A stretch of DNA of 6,758 nucleotides, taken from positions 1-6,758 of the forward strand of contig CAMYKE010000131.1 in the NCBI GenBank assembly GCA_947258895.1. Reading direction: 5' to 3'. Made by a program: the position numbers and the translations under genes. Shown here piece by piece: positions 6,115 through 6,758 of the stretch (positions are counted from its first letter, which is position 1; the number at the start of each line of letters is the position of its first letter). Origin of the DNA: an uncultured Pseudomonadales bacterium (lineage in GTDB: Bacteria; Pseudomonadota; Gammaproteobacteria; Pseudomonadales; IMCC2047). The notes under the pieces were generated by a model, which was not told the DNA's origin, made no database searches, and saw only the letters and a program-made list of their open reading frames with translations.

Positions 6115-6758
6115 GAACCCTTGCGCTCTTTGTATGCCTGTTGCTGGGGGGCTGCCAGATATTTGAACCGCTTGATTCGCCGTTCTATTCGGTTGAATCG
6201 GAGCCGGTGGTTGTTGATGTTCGGCAGCCGACTCTGGCGGAGCTCGACGAACTGGCGTTGTGGGTGGAAACGGCCCACGCCGCGATGCAACTCTCCCCGG
6301 CGGAGGCGCTGGAGGAAATCTCCGGCCTCGAGACCCGTGACATGAGCACCTACGAGAGGTTTCACTATGCTACGCTCAATCAGCAACTAAATGATCGCGC
6401 GGGCTGGATTCGTGCACGTGATACCCTGCGAGACCTCGCCCAGGATGAGGACCTGCTTGCCAACCTGCAGCAAATGGCAGCCTTGCTGCTGCAATTTAAC
6501 CAGGCAATGATCAATACCGAAGCCCGCCGCCACCAGATGGCGCTGGAGATCGATAAATCTCAGGTGGCGCAGCGGGCGCTCGAAGAGAAGATCCAGGCGT
6601 TGACCAACCTCGAGCAGCATCTCAGTCACCGTAAGGAACTCGCAACAGAAGCACTGCCGGAATTGCCACTGGGTCCCGAAGCCGAAGCCGAAGCCGAAGC
6701 CGAAGCCGAAGCCGAAGCCGAAGCCGAAGCCGAAGCCGAAGCCGAAGCCGAAGCCGAA
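6111..6758 (+). CDS. qseG: QseG-like outer-membrane lipoprotein (3' partial)
   Basis: The frame is open from TTG 6111 to the window edge, 216 codons with no stop. The signal peptide is short: MRTLALFVCLLLGGC with lipobox LGGC at 12-15 and Cys15. Gln at +2 implies outer-membrane sorting. Residues 16-130 are mostly helical; a coiled-coil-like stretch at about 140-175 ends in KIQALTNLEQHLSHRK. That end closely resembles the recalled E. coli QseG (YfhG) segment KLENLTDIERQLSTRK, which sits near its C-terminus. In E. coli QseG interacts with and activates the GlrK (QseE) kinase and is encoded between glrK and glrR; the position here is the same. TTG overlaps the kinase TGA (TTGA), and AGGTGG at 6101-6106 is a suitable ribosome binding site. 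A GTG at 6084 is an alternative start with a worse site. From residue 191 the protein is a pure Ala-Glu repeat. Confidence 0.82.
   Translation, partial: MRTLALFVCLLLGGCQIFEPLDSPFYSVESEPVVVDVRQPTLAELDELALWVETAHAAMQLSPAEALEEISGLETRDMSTYERFHYATLNQQLNDRAGWIRARDTLRDLAQDEDLLANLQQMAALLLQFNQAMINTEARRHQMALEIDKSQVAQRALEEKIQALTNLEQHLSHRKELATEALPELPLGPEAEAEAEAEAEAEAEAEAEAEAEAEAE
6681..6758 (+). repeat. Hexanucleotide microsatellite (GCCGAA)x13, coding (Ala-Glu)x13
   Basis: Thirteen perfect, uninterrupted copies of GCCGAA run to the last base of the window, preceded by one imperfect unit (CCCGAA, 6675-6680). In the lipoprotein frame they encode alternating Ala and Glu, an acidic, probably helical or disordered tail. 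The unit is a multiple of three, so gain or loss of copies changes tail length but not frame. The true length is unknown because the window ends inside the array. Confidence 0.97.

Noticed and set aside
6121..6345. Open + strand frame of 74 codons starting with ATG
   Set aside because: It is rich in Arg and Trp without family features and lies out of frame within the lipoprotein gene, which has a lipobox and QseG similarity.

Overview
The window looks like housekeeping chromosome of a gammaproteobacterium. The order hisS - yfgM - bamB - der is the classic gammaproteobacterial arrangement, the lipoprotein signals are of outer-membrane type, and a GlrK/QseG pair follows. Coding bases are moderately GC-rich. 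I cannot name a genus; the Der and MupP-like features recall Pseudomonas and marine gammaproteobacteria, but that is only an impression. All genes lie on the + strand and almost no sequence is non-coding.

Layout: (1) 1-654, the C-terminal half of histidyl-tRNA synthetase. Its first ~15 codons look instead like the catalytic motif of a HAD phosphatase, suggesting a chimeric contig end. (2) 679-1350, YfgM, an inner-membrane TPR protein of the Sec translocon. (3) 1351-2511, BamB, the beta-propeller lipoprotein of the outer-membrane assembly machine. (4) 2572-3966, Der, a double-domain GTPase for 50S ribosome assembly. (5) 3969-4643, a YcbL/glyoxalase II-like metallo-beta-lactamase-fold hydrolase starting 2 nt after der. 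(6) 4644-4780, a 137-nt spacer with a good sigma70-type promoter. (7) 4781-6114, a GlrK (QseE)-type sensor histidine kinase broken near 5419 by an apparent out-of-frame deletion of about 100 nt that removes most of the HAMP domain. (8) 6111-6758, a QseG-like outer-membrane lipoprotein that overlaps the kinase stop codon. It runs off the window inside 13 perfect copies of GCCGAA.

How the genes work together: the first block joins translation (HisRS, Der) with envelope protein export and folding (YfgM, BamB). The second block is an envelope-stress signalling unit in which the QseG lipoprotein would normally support GlrK. The response regulator GlrR would be expected just beyond the right edge.

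I see no undescribed system, mobile element, CRISPR array or RNA gene. The points worth a second look are structural: the hybrid left end, the broken kinase, and the hexanucleotide repeat at the right end. The two odd ends suggest the window is a whole short contig from an assembly whose graph branched at shared or repeated sequence, so the kinase lesion should be checked against reads before it is treated as biology.
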